A DNA stretch of 64,000 nucleotides from Sphaerisporangium sp. TRM90804 (GTDB lineage Bacteria; Actinomycetota; Actinomycetes; Streptosporangiales; Streptosporangiaceae), in NCBI RefSeq assembly GCF_029846175.1, contig NZ_JARWAC010000010.1:186001-250000 (forward strand), read 5' to 3'. Positions within the stretch are counted from its first letter, which is position 1. Every line of letters begins with the position of its first letter. Both the position numbers and the translations under genes were made by a program. The notes beneath the pieces are model-generated. The model was not told the DNA's origin. It did no database searches and saw only the letters and a program-made list of their open reading frames with translations. This document shows, piece after piece, positions 50,901 through 58,207 of this stretch.

Positions 50901-51992
50901 CCCCTGGCCGGTCAGCGGGGCGGCGCAGGCGACGACGGTGGCCTCGGTCGGGCCGTAGGTGTTCCACACCTCACGCCCGGGCACGGCCAGCCGTTCGGCC
51001 AGCTCGGGCGGGCACGCCTCGCCGCCGAAGATCAGCAGGCGGACGTCGTCCAGGGTCTCGACCGGCCACAGCGACGCCAGGGTGGGCACCGTCGACACGA
51101 TCGTGATGGCCTTGTCGGCCAGCCAGGGGCCGAGGTCCATGCCGGTGCGCACGAGCGCGCGCGGAGCCGGGACCAGGCACGCGCCGTGCCGCCACGCCAG
51201 CCACATCTCCTCGCACGAGGCGTCGAACGCCACCGACAGGCCGGCCAGGACGCGGTCGCCGGGGCCGATCGGCTCGTCGGCGAGGAAGAGCCGGGCCTCG
51301 GCGTCGACGAACGCGGCGGCGGCGCGATGCGTCACCGCCACGCCCTTGGGCTTGCCCGTGGACCCCGACGTGAAGATGATCCAGGCGTCGTCCCCCACCC
51401 CGGGCCGCCCGTCCCGTTCCGCGTCGCCCTCCTGCCCGGCGCCGGCGCCGCGCGGGGTGATCGTGCGGCCCTCGCCGACGACCGCGCGGACGGCGGCCTC
51501 GGCGAAGACCAGCTCGGCCCGTTCGTCGGGATCGTCGGCGTCGACCGGGACGTACGCCGCGCCGGCCGTCAGAACGGCCAGGATCGCGACGTAGAGGTCG
51601 GCGGTGCCGGACGGAACGCGGACGCCCACGCGGGCGCCGGCGCGCACGCCCGCCGCCCGCAGCTCCCGGGCCAGGCTCTCCACCTCTTCGCCCAAGCCCT
51701 GGTAGTCCAGGCGGGTCACCCCGTCGTCGAGCGCGAGGTCGTGGGGGTGGCGGCGGGTGGTCTCGGCGAGGATGTCGACCAGCGTGCGGGCCGGCGCGGC
51801 GGCCGGCCCGGCCAGGAAGACGGCCGGCTCCGTCGCGGAGGCGTCGGAGCCGGTGGCGCGGCGGGGGTCGGCCGGGCGGGGGCCGGAGGCGCCCGGGTGA
51901 CGGTGGTCGCCGGCGGGTTCGGGTCGCGCGCCGGTGAGCGCGCCGTTCGGCGAAGGGTGGCTCTGCTCGGTCTCCACCGGTGATGGGCGCAA
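47967..51992 (-). CDS. Pls/PosA-type membrane NRPS (homopolymeric amino acid synthetase candidate)
   Basis: The 1341-residue protein starts with TTG behind AGGAG. The adenylation domain (about 70-550) has FTSGSTGKPKGVAVTH, AFDASCEEMWLAW, NTYGPTEATV, YRSGDLVK and PTRTSGKIDRNALP. The carrier domain (about 555-630) has FFALGGTSLG. The C-terminal 700 residues alternate six hydrophobic helices with three left-handed-helix-like tandem segments (ATVGARATLLPGTRIGKNAQ, and WAGAPA). There is no thioesterase or second module. This is the architecture of epsilon-poly-lysine synthetase and its Pls/PosA relatives, in which the tandem C-terminal domains link one amino acid into chains at the membrane. A manual alignment gives a specificity code of about D-A-E-S-L-F-T-V-V-K; Glu at position 239 suits a basic residue. 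It is translationally coupled to an M1 peptidase. Confidence 0.9.
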   Translation of the reverse strand: MRPSPVETEQSHPSPNGALTGARPEPAGDHRHPGASGPRPADPRRATGSDASATEPAVFLAGPAAAPARTLVDILAETTRRHPHDLALDDGVTRLDYQGLGEEVESLARELRAAGVRAGARVGVRVPSGTADLYVAILAVLTAGAAYVPVDADDPDERAELVFAEAAVRAVVGEGRTITPRGAGAGQEGDAERDGRPGVGDDAWIIFTSGSTGKPKGVAVTHRAAAAFVDAEARLFLADEPIGPGDRVLAGLSVAFDASCEEMWLAWRHGACLVPAPRALVRTGMDLGPWLADKAITIVSTVPTLASLWPVETLDDVRLLIFGGEACPPELAERLAVPGREVWNTYGPTEATVVACAAPLTGQGRVRIGLPLAGWDLAVVDDAGEPVAMGETGQLVIGGAGLARYLDAAKDAEKYAPLPSLGWERAYRSGDLVKAERQGLVFVGRADEQVKLGGRRIELGEVDAAMQALDGVLGAAAAVRATASGHQLLVGYVVPGEGFDPEAARERLAEALPAALVPRIALVEHLPTRTSGKIDRNALPWPLPGGASSGAPGASAGLSDAERWVAERWAEILGVDTADPDADFFALGGTSLGAALLVSALRTRYPAVAVGDVYEYPTLGGLAARLTALAVPEVTAAERAVTPVPRRAALTQAALMVPLLTVGGMRWIVGLATLNNVVSLPWAPAVSWWWVLAGWLLFIAPWSRIGAAAAVARLLLRGLRPGVYPRGGGTHLRLWFAEQFALQIGVGQLSGAPWITRYARLLGAQVGEDTDLHTLPPVTGMLRLGKNAAIEPEVDLHGYWLDGDLLRVGEIRVGAAATVGARATLLPGTRIGKNAQVAPGTVVEGSVPSGERWAGAPATRQGKARRFPPSERPPRSRRWEAMYGLSAMFFSLVPIVAALCGLVVLSTFLRGAATLAEALPAALYGVAPATVTSLAAFALIVVVCVRLLGLGLRPGRHPVHSRQAWQAWATGRLMAAARVWLFPLYASILTPAWLRALGMKVGRDVELSTVLALPTMTTVGDGAFLADDTMVAPYELVNGSLRVDQVRIGKRAFLGNSGMTAPGRKVPKDGLVGVLSAAPKKAKAGSSYLGMPPVELRRTAEAGDRSRTYDPPRRLKAARAVVEICRVIPAMSTVALAVLVAATLEFLAGSYGFAVAALLVGFVLAGAGAVAAAVATAAKWALVGRITAGSRPLWSSFVWRNELADNFVEVLAAPWFAEGWLGTAPLNLWLRSLGARIGRGVWCDTYWLPEADLVEVGDGASVNRGCVLQTHLFHDRVMSIDKVVLRNGATLGPHGVVLPAATIGRDTTIGPASLVMRGETVPERTRWFGNPIRPWAPPSSK

Positions 51993-52189
51993 GAAGGCTC
52001 CTGGTGCGTGCCCGGACGGTCGCCTGGGTCTTCGTCAGGGGCATCGGGTGACCCGCCGTGCGGGGGTCACCCTTGTGCGGCTCTACTGCCCCGAATCAGC
52101 CCGACTGACGCCTTGGACATCGACCGATCATAACTCCGGTCACCCGGCCGCCTATTCCCCTTCCCGCGACGGTGAAGGCGGGGTCGCGC

Positions 52190-52675
52190 TCAGTTGAACG
52201 GGTTGTCGTAGGTCCCGGTCCTGGTGCGCTCGCGGTAGACGTTGTTGTTGAAGTCGGAGCCCACCAGGGTGAGCGTCACGTTGGCGACCGTGCCGCCGTT
52301 CTCCACCTCGGCGCTCAGCGCGGTGGCGGTGTAGAAGCTCGGGCACAGGGCCGTCGAGGAGCCGCCGTTCCAGTACAGCGAGTCCTTGTACACGCCGTTG
52401 ACGAGGACCTTGACGTGCGGCGAGACGAAGCTGGACACGCGGCACAGCGACAGGCTGTAGGTGTACCTGGTGTTCGCGTCGTCGAACGCCAGCGTCCCGT
52501 CCACCCTGGCCAGCAGCTGGGTGCCCCCGGCGCCGCCGTACACGGCCATGGACACCGGGATGGGGGCGCCGTAGGCGGCGTTCGCCGGCGTGAGCGGCAG
52601 GAGGGCCGCGACCGCCATCAGAAGAGCGATGGCCAGAGATCTCGCCGCCCGAAGCCATCGACTGTCTTTCAGCAA
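52190..52675 (-). CDS. Small secreted protein of unknown function
   Basis: A TTG start behind AAGGAGATGG. The 161-residue product has a Sec signal peptide (WLRAARSLAIALLMAVAALL, cleavage near PANA-A). The mature domain is beta-rich with an Asn/Thr/Tyr content unlike cytosolic proteins and with two Cys (LCRVSSF and ALCPSFY) that could pair. I know no family. It is about 200 bp from the synthetase gene, in the same direction but without evidence of co-transcription. Confidence 0.6.
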   Translation of the reverse strand: MLKDSRWLRAARSLAIALLMAVAALLPLTPANAAYGAPIPVSMAVYGGAGGTQLLARVDGTLAFDDANTRYTYSLSLCRVSSFVSPHVKVLVNGVYKDSLYWNGGSSTALCPSFYTATALSAEVENGGTVANVTLTLVGSDFNNNVYRERTRTGTYDNPFN

Positions 52676-53215
52676 CTCGCCATCTCCTTCGACTCGACGG
52701 CGCGAAATGCGCGCGCCGGGTATTCGCCCGCCGCGGAACCCGGAGCGGCCCGCACCGGGAGATTATTGTCGGCCGTCGAAGGCTGTCGAGTGTGATCTCC
52801 CGTCGCGGGGGATTTCAGGCGCCGCGCATCCCACGAGGTAAGACGATGCCTTTTCTAATTGCCTCTGACCAGGGACGATGCTGCATACTCGACTCTCGGG
52901 CACACGCTGGGGACCCGTGGAAATTTCATTCGCCATACCGGTGGAGGCAGCGGACCGGCCGCGACGGGTATCCGGCGTCGTTTCCGAGAAGAAGGATGCT
53001 TCCCCGCGCATTGCGACAGCTACATATCAGGCATTTTGTATCGCGCTCGTGATGAAATTTTCATCGCGCCGCGGGGGGCGGCGCTCTCGCCGTGCCCTGC
53101 CACCTGGTCAGCCCGGCCGGCTCCGCCCGCCGGGCGCGCCCTTCCGTTGACCGGGCGCCGGGCCGCTTCCATGCTCGTGCTCGGAGTGCATCGAGGCGTG
53201 TTGAAGGGCGGGGCC
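52676..53215. other. Gene-free stretch
   Basis: 540 bp between divergent genes for secreted proteins, with locally lower GC. I see no supported gene, operator or terminator. Confidence 0.4.
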
Positions 53216-54070
53216 ATGAAGGGACGATGGGCTGTGTCGTGGGCCGTCGCGGCGCTGGCCGGCGCGGTCTTCCTGGTACCGGCGGTCGGAAGCGCCTCCG
53301 GCGAGGTCACGAGCGGCGTGGCCGGTATGGACACGTTGCCGCCGCGCACGCCGGGGCCGACGCCCTCGTTGCTGTGGCCGTGTCACGACCCCCGGACCCC
53401 GCCGCCCAGCCGGCCTCCGCTGACGCCGCCGACCGCACCCGGGACGCCGCAGGCGGGGACGGTCGCCAACAACATGGTGCACCTGCGGTGGGGCGCCTCC
53501 ACCGACGCGGACGGGCTCGCCTGCTACCAGGTGTACGAGGAGCGCAACGGGGTCAGGATCAAGGTCGCCACGTTCGGGCCCGGCGTCACGGAGGGCTACC
53601 TCTACGTGGACTACCCGCCGTACGGGACGGCGACGCGCGTCGCACGCCTGTACGTCGTGGCCGTCGACCGCTGGGGCGCGGACAGCCCGCCCTCGGAGAC
53701 GGTCGAGGTCACGGTCTACAACGACGTCGTGACGCCGTCGCCCACGCCGACGCGGGGCGCCTGCCAGGTGACGTACGACTCCCACTGGTGGCCCGGCGGC
53801 ATGACGGCGTCGGTGTCGATCAAGAACACCGGCGCGACCGCGATCGCCGGGTGGCGGCTCACCTTCACCTATCCCGACCCGGGGCAGCGGCTGACCTCCG
53901 GGTGGTCGGCGAACTGGACGCAGACCGGTTCAGTGGTGACGGCCACGCCACTGTCGTGGAACCAGAACATCGCCCCCGGCGCGACCGTCGCCATCGGGTT
54001 CAGGGGCACGCACGAGGGCGCCAACCCCACCCCGTCGGTCTTCCAGCTGAACGGCGCCACCTGCGGCTGA
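53216..54070 (+). CDS. Secreted Fn3-like plus CBM2 binding protein without enzyme domain
   Basis: ATG 53216 begins a signal peptide (MKGRWAVSWAVAALAGAVFL). A Pro-rich linker (TPPPSRPPLTPPTAP) leads to a fibronectin-III-like domain at about residues 80-175 (VHLRWGASTDADGLACYQVY) and a C-terminal CBM2 (residues 183-284, with Cys pair GACQVTY and NGATCG; aromatic positions HWWPGG, AGWRLTF, SGWSANW). No catalytic domain is present in these 284 residues, so it is probably a polysaccharide-adhering surface or helper protein. Confidence 0.82.
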   Translation: MKGRWAVSWAVAALAGAVFLVPAVGSASGEVTSGVAGMDTLPPRTPGPTPSLLWPCHDPRTPPPSRPPLTPPTAPGTPQAGTVANNMVHLRWGASTDADGLACYQVYEERNGVRIKVATFGPGVTEGYLYVDYPPYGTATRVARLYVVAVDRWGADSPPSETVEVTVYNDVVTPSPTPTRGACQVTYDSHWWPGGMTASVSIKNTGATAIAGWRLTFTYPDPGQRLTSGWSANWTQTGSVVTATPLSWNQNIAPGATVAIGFRGTHEGANPTPSVFQLNGATCG

Positions 54071-54084
54071 CCCCCGCGCGGGCC

Positions 54085-54300
54085 CCGGGTCTCACCGGCA
54101 TGCCCGCGACCGCACCGGTCGCCCGTCACCGGTGACCTCCTGAGCCGGGCCGCACCCGCATGCCTCTCGACACCGCCGGTCGCCCGTCGCCGGTGACCTC
54201 CTGAGCCGGGCCGTACCGGCGTGCCTCGGTGCCGCCGGTCGCCCCTCGCCGGTGACCTCGGCCGGGTCTCACCGGCATGCCCGTCACCGGTGACCTTCTT
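54085..54300 (+). repeat. Imperfect tandem repeats of about 60 bp
   Basis: Around three and a half units share the sequence CGGTCGCCCGTCACCGGTGA followed by cctcctgagccgggccg and an accgcatgcc-like end; they start near 54117, 54178 and 54237, with a partial unit before. GTCACCGGTGAC is a perfect palindrome within the first full unit and recurs at 54282-54293. It is not coding on either strand as far as I can tell. The position, after the CBM2 gene and 500 bp before the hydrazine cluster, leaves its role open. Confidence 0.6.
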
Positions 54301-54724
54301 CCGTTTCAGGGGTCGACGCCCCGCTCCTGCCGGGCGCGGCGCACCCCCGTCGGGGTCGTGCGACCCCGGATCTATCGGCCGGAAATCGTCCGGCAGCCCC
54401 TGGTGAGAGGCCGCGCGGACAGTCGGCGCGCCTGCTCCCCGCCGTCTCGGGTGACCCCTGTGAATAGGCGGGTGAAAGGGCTTCGATAGCGCCTGCGGGC
54501 AGCCTGCGAAGTGGCCGGGACCGGATGGCTCGCCTCCCGGCCACCCAGCCGAAGCGAGAACCCCCTAGGTCCGGCCCCGCGGATCCGGACCGCGAACGTC
54601 GTCTGCTCGCAGGTCCCTCGGCGGGCGCGGTGGCCCGGGGACGGCGCCACCGGTCGTCGCCCCAAGCCTTCGACCCCCCGACCACGTGGCCGAACGCCAA
54701 CAAGCCGCAGGCCCTACGCGACGC
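54301..54724. other. Gene-free region before the hydrazine cluster
   Basis: About 420 bp with overlapping open frames but no supported gene. Confidence 0.4.
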
Positions 54725-54748
54725 CGTGTCACGCGACCACGTGACACG
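54725..54748. promoter_or_regulatory. Inverted repeat upstream of the N-hydroxylase gene
   Basis: CGTGTCACG - 6 bp - CGTGACACG, perfect 9-bp arms, ending 50 bp before ATG 54799. The position fits a regulator site at the promoter of the hydrazine operon. No regulator gene is visible in this part of the cluster, so the binder is unknown. Confidence 0.6.
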
Positions 54749-54798
54749 CGGTCGCCCCACCGTGCCACGGACAAGCCGACAGAAACCCGAGGAATCCG

Positions 54799-56151
54799 AT
54801 GAAACACAGGGATGTGGAACTGCTCGCGATCGGTGCCGGGCCTGCGAACCTGGCGCTGGCCGTGGCCCTCGAAGAGCTGGCGCCCGCGGGCCTGGCGGCC
54901 GGATCGCTGGTGATCGAACAGGCCGACACCGTGGCCTGGCAGCCGGGGATGCTGCTGCCGGAGGCACAGAGCCAGGTCTCCTTCCTCAAGGACCTCGTCA
55001 CCCTGCGCAACCCACGCAGCCGGTTCTCCTTCGTGAACTACCTGCACTCGGTCGGCCGGCTCAGCGAGTTCATCAACATGGGCAGCCTCTGGCCGTACCG
55101 CATCGAGATCTCCGACTACTTCAAGTGGGTCGCGGACTCCCTGACCAGGGTGCGCCTGGAGTACGCCCGCCGCTGCACGGCGATCGAGCCGCTGCGGGAC
55201 GCCGACGGAACGCTCACCGGCTGGCTCACCCGCCTGGCGGACGGCTCGACGATCGGCAGCCGCCACCTCGTCATGGGCATCGGCAGGGATGCCTACGTCC
55301 CCGAGGAGTTCGCGAACCTGCCGGCACGGCGGGTCATCCACAGCACGAAGTACATCCAGCGCATCGCCGAGCTGCCCAAGGCGGTGCCCTACCGGGTGGT
55401 GGTGGTCGGCGGCGCGCAGAGCGCGGCCGAGATGTTCGACGCCGTCCAGAGCGACCTGCCGGGCTGCCAGCCGACCATGGTGATGCGGTCGATCGGCCTG
55501 AAGACGTACGAGAACAGCAAGTTCACCAACGAGCTGTACTTCCCGAAGGCGGTGGACGGCTTCTTCGACGCACGGCCCGAGGCGCGCGAGCAGATCCTCA
55601 AGGAGATGCACATCACCAACTACTCCGGCCTCAACCCGGCGACGCTGGAGAAGCTGTACAACTCGCTGTACCTCGACCGGCTGACCGGCAAGGGACGGCT
55701 GCGCGTGGTCACGATGCACGACGTGACCTCGGCGCGCGAGGACAGCGACGAGGTCGTCCTGGAGCTGACCGACCGCAGGACGGGCGAGGTCGAGGAGCTG
55801 CGCTGTGACCTGGTGCTGCTCGGCACGGGCTTCGTGCGCGCCATGCCGGCCCTGGTGCGCGGCATGGCCGACGCGCTCGGCCTGGAGCGCGTCACGGTGA
55901 ACCGCACCTACAAGCTCGACATCCCCGGCCCCGCCACCGCGGGCTGCTACCTGCAGGGCCTGAACGAGGCGACGCACGGCATCGCCGACTCGCTGCTGAG
56001 CATGCAGGCCGTGCGCGCCTGGGAGATCACCAACGACGTCCTGGCCGCCCGCGCGGCCGGCAGGCCCGAGGCGTCCGGCGAGGGCGTGCCGGTCGAGCCG
56101 GCCGACGACGCGCCGGTGCCGGCCGTCCCCGTCCCCGTCTCCGCCAACTGA
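54799..56151 (+). CDS. Amino-acid N-hydroxylase (L-lysine/L-ornithine N-monooxygenase family)
   Basis: The 450-residue flavoprotein has the FAD loop GAGPANLALAV (residues 12-22), SFLKDLVTLRNPRSRFSFVN, the NADPH loop VVVGGAQSAAEM and the C-terminal THGIADSLLS motif of the IucD/SidA/PvdA family. These enzymes hydroxylate the side-chain amine of lysine or ornithine with NADPH and O2. Next to a cupin and a MetRS-like gene, it corresponds to the Spb38-type lysine 6-monooxygenase of hydrazine pathways; lysine against ornithine cannot be decided by eye. The last 22 residues are a Pro/Val/Ala tail. It is first in a four-gene operon; the cupin follows by 18 bp. Confidence 0.9.
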   Translation: MKHRDVELLAIGAGPANLALAVALEELAPAGLAAGSLVIEQADTVAWQPGMLLPEAQSQVSFLKDLVTLRNPRSRFSFVNYLHSVGRLSEFINMGSLWPYRIEISDYFKWVADSLTRVRLEYARRCTAIEPLRDADGTLTGWLTRLADGSTIGSRHLVMGIGRDAYVPEEFANLPARRVIHSTKYIQRIAELPKAVPYRVVVVGGAQSAAEMFDAVQSDLPGCQPTMVMRSIGLKTYENSKFTNELYFPKAVDGFFDARPEAREQILKEMHITNYSGLNPATLEKLYNSLYLDRLTGKGRLRVVTMHDVTSAREDSDEVVLELTDRRTGEVEELRCDLVLLGTGFVRAMPALVRGMADALGLERVTVNRTYKLDIPGPATAGCYLQGLNEATHGIADSLLSMQAVRAWEITNDVLAARAAGRPEASGEGVPVEPADDAPVPAVPVPVSAN

Positions 56152-56169
56152 GAGCGCGAAGGAGCCATC

Positions 56170-56553
56170 GTGGAAGTTCGCCGACTGGACCGGGACCTGC
56201 TGGGTCCCGCCAACAACCACTCCCAGCGGCTCGTGCCGTGGGCCGCGCTCAACGCCCCCTTCGAGGGCGCCTGGTGCGTCGTCAAGGCGGGCACGGCGAC
56301 CACCGCGCACGCCCACCACGAGTACGAGATCTTCATCGCGGTCTCCGGCGAGGCCGTCCTGTCGTCCAAGGGCGAGCGCACCCCGTTCAGGCCCGGCGAC
56401 ATCGTCCACTTCCCGCCGCACGTCGACCACCAGGTCGTCAACGACGGTGACGAGGACTTCCAGATGTACGCCGTGTGGTGGGACGTCCCCATGAGCGAGA
56501 ACTTCGTCGCCCGCGACCGCGACCCGAGCCTCGACCCGCGGAACGGAGGCTGA
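56170..56553 (+). CDS. Small metal-binding cupin, separate from its usual MetRS-like partner
   Basis: A GTG start behind GAAGGAG. The 127-residue single cupin shows the metal motif H47-x-H49...E53 (TAHAHHEYEIF), GDIVHFPPHVDH with H87 (and H84) as the fourth ligand. In Spb40-type enzymes a cupin and a MetRS-like domain lie in one polypeptide; the MetRS-like part makes an aminoacyl ester of the N-hydroxy-amino acid and the cupin rearranges it to form the N-N bond. Here the cupin is a free protein, encoded 4 bp before the MetRS-like gene, so the two products probably form a complex. Confidence 0.87.
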   Translation: MEVRRLDRDLLGPANNHSQRLVPWAALNAPFEGAWCVVKAGTATTAHAHHEYEIFIAVSGEAVLSSKGERTPFRPGDIVHFPPHVDHQVVNDGDEDFQMYAVWWDVPMSENFVARDRDPSLDPRNGG

Positions 56554-56557
56554 CCCC

Positions 56558-58183
56558 GTGAACGAGCGCGACGCCGCCCGCCGGGCCATCATCATCGACA
56601 CCCCGCCGACCTCCAACGGCGACCTGCACGTGGGGCACCTGGCGGGCCCGTTCATGGCCGCCGACGTGTACGCACGCTACCTGCGCTCGAACGGGCGCCC
56701 CGTGGTGTTCTCCAGCGGCACCGACGACAGCCAGACGTACGTGCTGGCCAGCGCCCGGCGCAAGGGGCTCACGCCGGAGGAGCTGAGCGGCCGGTCCTGG
56801 CACGAGATCCGGAGCACGCTCGCCGGCATGGGCGTCTCGCTCGACGGGTTCGCGCCGTACGACGACCGCTACCGGGCGTCGGTGCTGAAGTTCTGGACCA
56901 GGCTGCACCTCGCCGGCAGGTTCCGGGAGAAGACGGTCAGGCTGCCGTACTCCGAGCGCACGGGCGAGTACCTCGTCGAGGGCCTGGTCTGCGGCTACTG
57001 CCCGATCTGCATGGTGGAGAGCCGGGGCGGGCTGTGCGAGACCTGCGGCCACCAGAACAACTTCGACGAGCTGGTCGACCCGCGCTCCACCGTCGACCCC
57101 GATGACGTGGTGACGCACCGCGAGGCCCGCATCCTGGTGCTGCCGATGGAGGAGTACCGCGAGCGGCTCACCGCCTACTACCGCGAGCGCGAGCCGCGGC
57201 TGCGGCCGCACACCATGCAGCTCGTGCGCGAGGTGCTGGCCCGGCCGCTGCCCGACTTCCCGATCACCTACCCCATCGGCTGGGGCATCCCCGCGCCGTT
57301 CCCCGAGACCCCGGGCCAGCGGATCAACGCCTGGGCCGAGGGCATGCCCGCCGTCATGTACACCACCGCGTACGCCGCCGAGCGCCTCGGCGAGCGGCAC
57401 GCGGACGACGACGAGCTGTGGCGCGCCGAGCACGACCCGGAGATCGTCTACTTCATCGGCTTCGACAACGTCTACTTCTGGGGATTCACCCACATCGCGG
57501 CGCTGATGGCGCACGAGGGCAGGTACGCGCTGCCGGAGACCTTCATCTCCAACGAGTTCTACGAGCTGGAGAACGCCAAGTTCTCCACCAGCCTCGGCCA
57601 CGTGCTCTACACCAAGGACCTGCTGCGGGAGGTGCCGAGGGACCTGGTGCGGTTCTACCTCGCGATCAGCTGCCCCGAGCACCAGCAGACCAACTTCAGC
57701 CGCGACGCGCTGAACAAGGTGGCCGGCGACCGCCTGGTGCGGCCGTGGAACCGGCTGGCCGGGCTGCTGGGCAAGGCCGTCGCCGACGCGGGCGCCGAGG
57801 ACACGTCGCTGCCGGTGTCCGACGAGGGACGCCGGCGCGCCGAGGCCGTGCTGGCCCGGTTCCGCGCCTGCTACGAGCTGTCCGGCTACAGCCTCACCCG
57901 CGCCGCCAACCTGATCGTCGGCCAGCTCGACCGCATGGTCCGCGAGGCGCGGCTCGTCCACGAGGGCGCGGGCGGCGACCGTGCCAGGCTCGGCGACCTC
58001 TTCCTCGACGTGCGCGTCCTGATGGCCTGCGCGTCGCCGATCCTCATCGACCTGGCGCGGGCCGCGGGCGAGGCGGGCGGGTTCGCGAGCCGCCTGGACG
58101 CCGGCGAGTTCCGTCCCGCGCGGATCGCACCCTTCGCCCTGCCACTGCTGGACACCCCCGGCGACGCGGCGGACGCGCGCTGA
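56558..58183 (+). CDS. Methionyl-tRNA-synthetase-like amino acid-activating enzyme of a hydrazine cluster
   Basis: A GTG start four bases after the cupin. The 541-residue class I synthetase relative has a HIGH-like motif HVGH (24-27), a zinc knuckle with Cys145, Cys148, Cys160 and Cys163 (CGYCPICMVES), and KFSTS (341-345) in place of KMSKS. The C-terminal alpha-helix bundle is kept but no C-terminal EMAP/tRNA-binding domain follows. A second tRNA synthetase inside a biosynthetic operon is not for translation. In Spb40/Tri28-type systems such a domain adenylates an amino acid and esterifies the N-hydroxyl group of the partner substrate; glycine is used in the s56-p1 pathway. The amino acid used here is unknown. 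Confidence 0.88.
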   Translation: MNERDAARRAIIIDTPPTSNGDLHVGHLAGPFMAADVYARYLRSNGRPVVFSSGTDDSQTYVLASARRKGLTPEELSGRSWHEIRSTLAGMGVSLDGFAPYDDRYRASVLKFWTRLHLAGRFREKTVRLPYSERTGEYLVEGLVCGYCPICMVESRGGLCETCGHQNNFDELVDPRSTVDPDDVVTHREARILVLPMEEYRERLTAYYREREPRLRPHTMQLVREVLARPLPDFPITYPIGWGIPAPFPETPGQRINAWAEGMPAVMYTTAYAAERLGERHADDDELWRAEHDPEIVYFIGFDNVYFWGFTHIAALMAHEGRYALPETFISNEFYELENAKFSTSLGHVLYTKDLLREVPRDLVRFYLAISCPEHQQTNFSRDALNKVAGDRLVRPWNRLAGLLGKAVADAGAEDTSLPVSDEGRRRAEAVLARFRACYELSGYSLTRAANLIVGQLDRMVREARLVHEGAGGDRARLGDLFLDVRVLMACASPILIDLARAAGEAGGFASRLDAGEFRPARIAPFALPLLDTPGDAADAR

Positions 58184-58207
58184 AACCCGCCCGATCTCGA
58201 GTGAACG

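Noticed and set aside
48111-51983. 1290-codon plus-strand frame opposite the Pls-like synthetase
   Set aside because: Antisense shadow; no recognisable domains, while the minus strand carries complete adenylation and carrier motifs.
54101-54300. CRISPR array
   Set aside because: The repeats are contiguous, imperfect and without unique spacers, and no cas genes are present.
54799-56151. Siderophore ornithine/lysine N-hydroxylase
   Set aside because: No siderophore NRPS, NIS synthetase, transporter or iron box is next to it; the cupin/MetRS-like neighbours point to N-N chemistry. It cannot be excluded fully because the cluster runs off the window.
54799-56151. Piperazate pathway (N-hydroxyornithine plus heme KtzT-type cyclase)
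   Set aside because: No KtzT-like gene is visible, and the cupin plus MetRS-like pair belongs to the intermolecular hydrazine route.
56558-58183. Housekeeping or antibiotic-resistance methionyl-tRNA synthetase
   Set aside because: It is embedded in an operon with an N-hydroxylase and a cupin, has KFSTS instead of KMSKS, and lacks the C-terminal tRNA-binding domain; a biosynthetic role fits better, although sequence phylogeny was not run.
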